This document shows, piece after piece, positions 29,367 to 31,695 of a stretch of DNA of 31,695 nucleotides (positions are counted from its first letter, which is position 1; each line of letters begins with the position of its first letter). Location of the stretch: contig LRSR01001254.1 in assembly GCA_001579985.1 (NCBI GenBank), positions 1 to 31,695 of the forward strand. The letters are read 5' to 3'. The position numbers and the translations under genes are program-made. The DNA is from Hypsibius dujardini. Its lineage: Eukaryota; Tardigrada; Eutardigrada; Parachela; Hypsibiidae. The notes beneath the pieces were generated by a model that was not told the origin of the DNA, made no database searches, and worked only from the letters and a program-made list of their open reading frames with translations.

Positions 29367-31011
29367 TCAGAGGTGGAACTTCCGCCGGCTCTTGTTCATC
29401 TCCAGCTGTTTGTGCATCCACAAGTACTCCCCCTGCACCGAGTCGAATGTGCCCTTCTGCAGAGAGCGCAGTTTCATCGTGAATTTCGGGCCGAGCTCCT
29501 GCAGACCGGCCTTCTCCGCGTTCCGGAATATGTAACTGCCAACCACAAAAATATTGTTTAAATATAAATATATAATAAATAAAATAAAAAAATGTATAAA
29601 AAAAGTAATTAATTAAATTTTTAAAAAAATATTAAAATGGCTCAAAAAGCGGCTTTGCATGTTATTTAACTCTCCACAAAAGAGCACTCGGGGGGGGGGG
29701 ATGTTTCGAATATGGTGAGCGAATTGACTGTCTTACCGGTGGTTTCGGAAGAAGATGAAGTCGCGCTGGTTGTGAAACGTCATCGCCCTCCGACCGTGGA
29801 AGTTCGGGTCGTGCGGGAACAGGGAGGCGAACATCCGTCCGACTGTGTGTCCGAGGCGGGTGGTGAAGTTTGTCACAATCACTTCCGGATGGTGGTCCGT
29901 CATTTCGCCCACATTCTACCAAAGCAGTGCATCGATGCATGAGATAAATACACACGTAGCAAAAACCTTGTGCTGACCGAATTAAGCACTTTAACTCGGG
30001 GCTGTGTACCGCAGTCATGCGACAAACGAGTGTAATGGCTTAACTCGATTAGCGCAAAGTTTTTGCCACTTGTGTACATGTGCATCTTCCAACGGTTGAA
30101 ATAAATCCTCCCTCCCCCCCCCCACCAGTACTGTATAGATATAAAATAAATGTAATGGGAATTTTTACCTTGATTTCCTTCGTCAGTTTGACACTTCGCA
30201 GTTTGAAGACCGCGGTCGGTCCGTCCGGCAGGTGGCACACTGTCAACCCGTCCGGCTTGTCACGGTTCTCATTGAAGATCAGGACATCCGTGATGCCGTG
30301 CCGCACACACTCCGGAATGATCTTCTTCAGCGCGAATCTCCGTCGGGACTTGTACTCGGCGTTGGGAAAGACGCCCGCGGTCTCGCGTGCTAATGCAATC
30401 GTCCGCTGCGGGACAAAACAACAGCGCATTTAGCACCAAAGAAACACAAGCGTAACAGTCAATCAACCGATGCAATACACAAATCAATCAAAGGCAGGCA
30501 TTTAAAAAAAGACGTGCTTAAGCAAATCAAATCAGTCAATCAATCGAAGACAACAGTGCTAATGTTCGGTATCTCAAGACGAATCAAATCAGTCAATCAA
30601 TCGAAGACAACAGTCCTAATGTTCGGTATCTCAAGACATTTATTTTTTCCCTGCCATAAGAGAAATCTTCGACGGAATGTCAGCCTACTTTTCGAGCCTT
30701 GTCCGACGTAGTGACGAGGATTTTGGGCGCGGAACTGCGAGAAAAGTAGGAAGCGAATTCGTCGGCCTGTTCGTCTTGCAGCACTTCATCGTCATCTCCC
30801 TGCACCGTGGTGGGGTCCTTCACGCGCAGTGTCTCGAGGGTCTGCGGGATGCCCTTCACTTTGGGCTCCGGTGGTGCGGTGGGTTCTTCCTCGTCCGCCG
30901 GGCGCTTCCGTTTTTTGTCCTTCTTGTCCGGGCGTGACTGAAAATTCCTCGAAAACAGCTATTAAAAAACGCCTGAAGAGTTTAAGAAAATAATTATTTT
31001 CCACTGACCAT
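29367..31011 (-). CDS. RPF1: RPF1, Brix-domain ribosome production factor, 278 aa
   Basis: RPF1 acts in the nucleolus in maturation of the large ribosomal subunit. Exons: 31011-31009 (coding part only ATG), 30937-30689, 30405-30169, 29915-29737 and 29535-29367; all GT-AG, summing to 279 codons including the stop. After a basic, nuclear-targeting start ([13 protein letters not shown]) and an acidic linker, the Brix domain begins at [16 protein letters not shown] (about 70). It continues with [40 protein letters not shown], then [35 protein letters not shown] and [20 protein letters not shown], ending SRRKFHL as in other RPF1 proteins. It is shorter than the 349-residue human protein, entirely at the N-terminus. 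The ATG-only first coding exon is unusual but its donor (GTCAGT) and frame fit. The intron between 29916 and 30168 carries the second copy of the 128-bp MITE. Confidence 0.96.
29949..30076. mobile_element. 128-bp palindromic MITE, copy 2
   Basis: Inverted arms start TACACACGTAGCAAAAACCT on the left and, reverse-complemented, TACACAAGTGGCAAAAACTT on the right. Reverse-complemented as a whole it aligns along its length with copy 1 at 25943-26070, including TAAGCC, TTACACTCGTT and CCCCGAGTTAAAGTGC. Both ends begin TA, matching a TA target duplication of Tc1/mariner type. Lies within the RPF1 intron between exons 3 and 4. Confidence 0.9.
30525..30637. repeat. 57-bp tandem duplication in RPF1 intron
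   Basis: Two nearly identical copies starting at 30525 and 30582 (AATCAAATCAGTCAATCAAT, then CGAAGACAACAG and AATGTTCGGTATCTCAAGAC), differing at one base (GTGCT against GTCCT) within the unit. Confidence 0.97.
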
Positions 31012-31654
31012 GGTTGCTTCGTCGCGACTTTGATCTGGTGAGAAAGCGGACGGTGGGATAATAAGTTCGCTGGATCTTGGAATTTTACTGTGAGTAAATT
31101 ATAAATAACTACTTGCAGGAAAAACAATAAATTTTAGATCAGCTGTTCTTGCGCAAGCACATTGTATACAAACGTTGATTGATTGATTGATTGACGGTTT
31201 GATTATTACTCTGATTGGTTTATTGGGCAGGAACTTCGCGATGACGTCAGCCAAGTATAGATTCCGCCAGGCGGCAGCACAAGAGGGGCTAATTTTTAAA
31301 GCAGATCAGCACGATCTGCCCCTGACCCGGCTCCTTTTCTGGCGTCCTGGACTATGTCAACTACCCAAAAAGCTCTTGCATTTATGTAAGCAAACTCCAT
31401 CGTCAAACGTGTTATCATGAAGACGAAACCTTGCAGTGAAGTACAGTAAGGTGACGGTAAGGTCATGGCGGTGACGCGGTGGTAATTATACATCGCCCAG
31501 TTCACTGAAATGACGTCTAACACGGGATGAAAAGCACACAGACAGATAGACAGACAGACAGACCAATCGACAGGCAGACAGGCAGGTAGACAGATAGATA
31601 GACACACAGACACACAGACACACAGATACACAGACACACAGACACACAGACACG

Positions 31655-31695
<41 letters not shown>
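31012..31695. other. Spacer upstream of RPF1 to the window edge
   Basis: Contains the RPF1 promoter and 5' UTR. On the minus strand a CATTTCAG acceptor-like site near 31508 opens a frame to a stop at about 31296, followed by AATAAA near 31224; this could be the last exon of a gene lying beyond the right edge, but the translated segment (VNWAMYNYHRVTAMTL...) matches nothing I know. Confidence 0.35.
31535..31695. repeat. GACA then CA microsatellite, cut by window edge
   Basis: GACA/CAGG units grade into CACAGA and then pure CA repeats to the last base; the array continues beyond the window. Confidence 0.95.

Noticed and set aside
31296-31515. Possible terminal exon of a gene beyond the right edge (minus strand)
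   Set aside because: Only an acceptor-like site, a 70-codon frame and a downstream AATAAA support it; no recognisable protein.

Overview
This window is nuclear DNA from an animal, most likely a bilaterian invertebrate. The evidence is protein-coding genes split by GT-AG spliceosomal introns (many only 50-150 nt), animal gene families (two tetraspanins, ALKBH8, a RAD51AP1-like protein, NATD1), a decayed Tc1/mariner transposase and several palindromic MITE-like elements. Introns and spacers are unusually rich in period-4 repeats (GTCT/GACA, CCTG/CAGG, ATCA/TGAT, GGTT). I cannot fix the phylum from sequence alone.

Layout. 1-7035: two tetraspanin genes face each other tail to tail (396-4020 plus; 4550-7035 minus). 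Intron 2 of the first holds a fold-back element and a dead mariner transposase. 7036-9714: repeat-rich spacer. 9715-13010 (minus): complete nine-exon ALKBH8, a tRNA wobble-uridine modifier with RRM, AlkB and methyltransferase domains. 13788-15832 (plus): ten-exon RAD51AP1-like recombination factor, divergent from ALKBH8. 15833-17253: spacer with a TA-flanked palindromic element. 17254-17655 (plus): TMA7. 18025-18716 (minus): NATD1-like acetyltransferase. 19997-24829 (plus): AP-3 complex beta subunit in six exons. 25550-26749 (minus): SEC22B-type R-SNARE. 27370-27732: eleven exact 33-bp repeats. 27990-28879 (plus): unrecognised acidic 231-aa protein with a SUMO-interacting-like motif. 29367-31011 (minus): RPF1, a Brix-domain ribosome biogenesis factor. 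31012-31695: spacer ending in a CA repeat cut by the window edge.

The genes do not form one pathway. There are themes: membrane organisation and trafficking (tetraspanins, AP3B, SEC22), translation and ribosome production (ALKBH8, TMA7, RPF1), and DNA repair (RAD51AP1-like). Exon models were built by hand. Every junction given is GT-AG and keeps frame, and total lengths match the families well (TMA7 64 aa and SEC22 215 aa, the usual lengths). I found no clear undescribed multi-gene system. The best leads are two stop-free, frame-preserving introns inside the ALKBH8 dioxygenase domain, the RAD51AP1-like gene with its conserved RAD51-binding tail and duplicated exon, a 128-bp palindromic MITE present in two genes' introns, the 11 x 33-bp array that is open in both directions, and the orphan SIM-containing protein.
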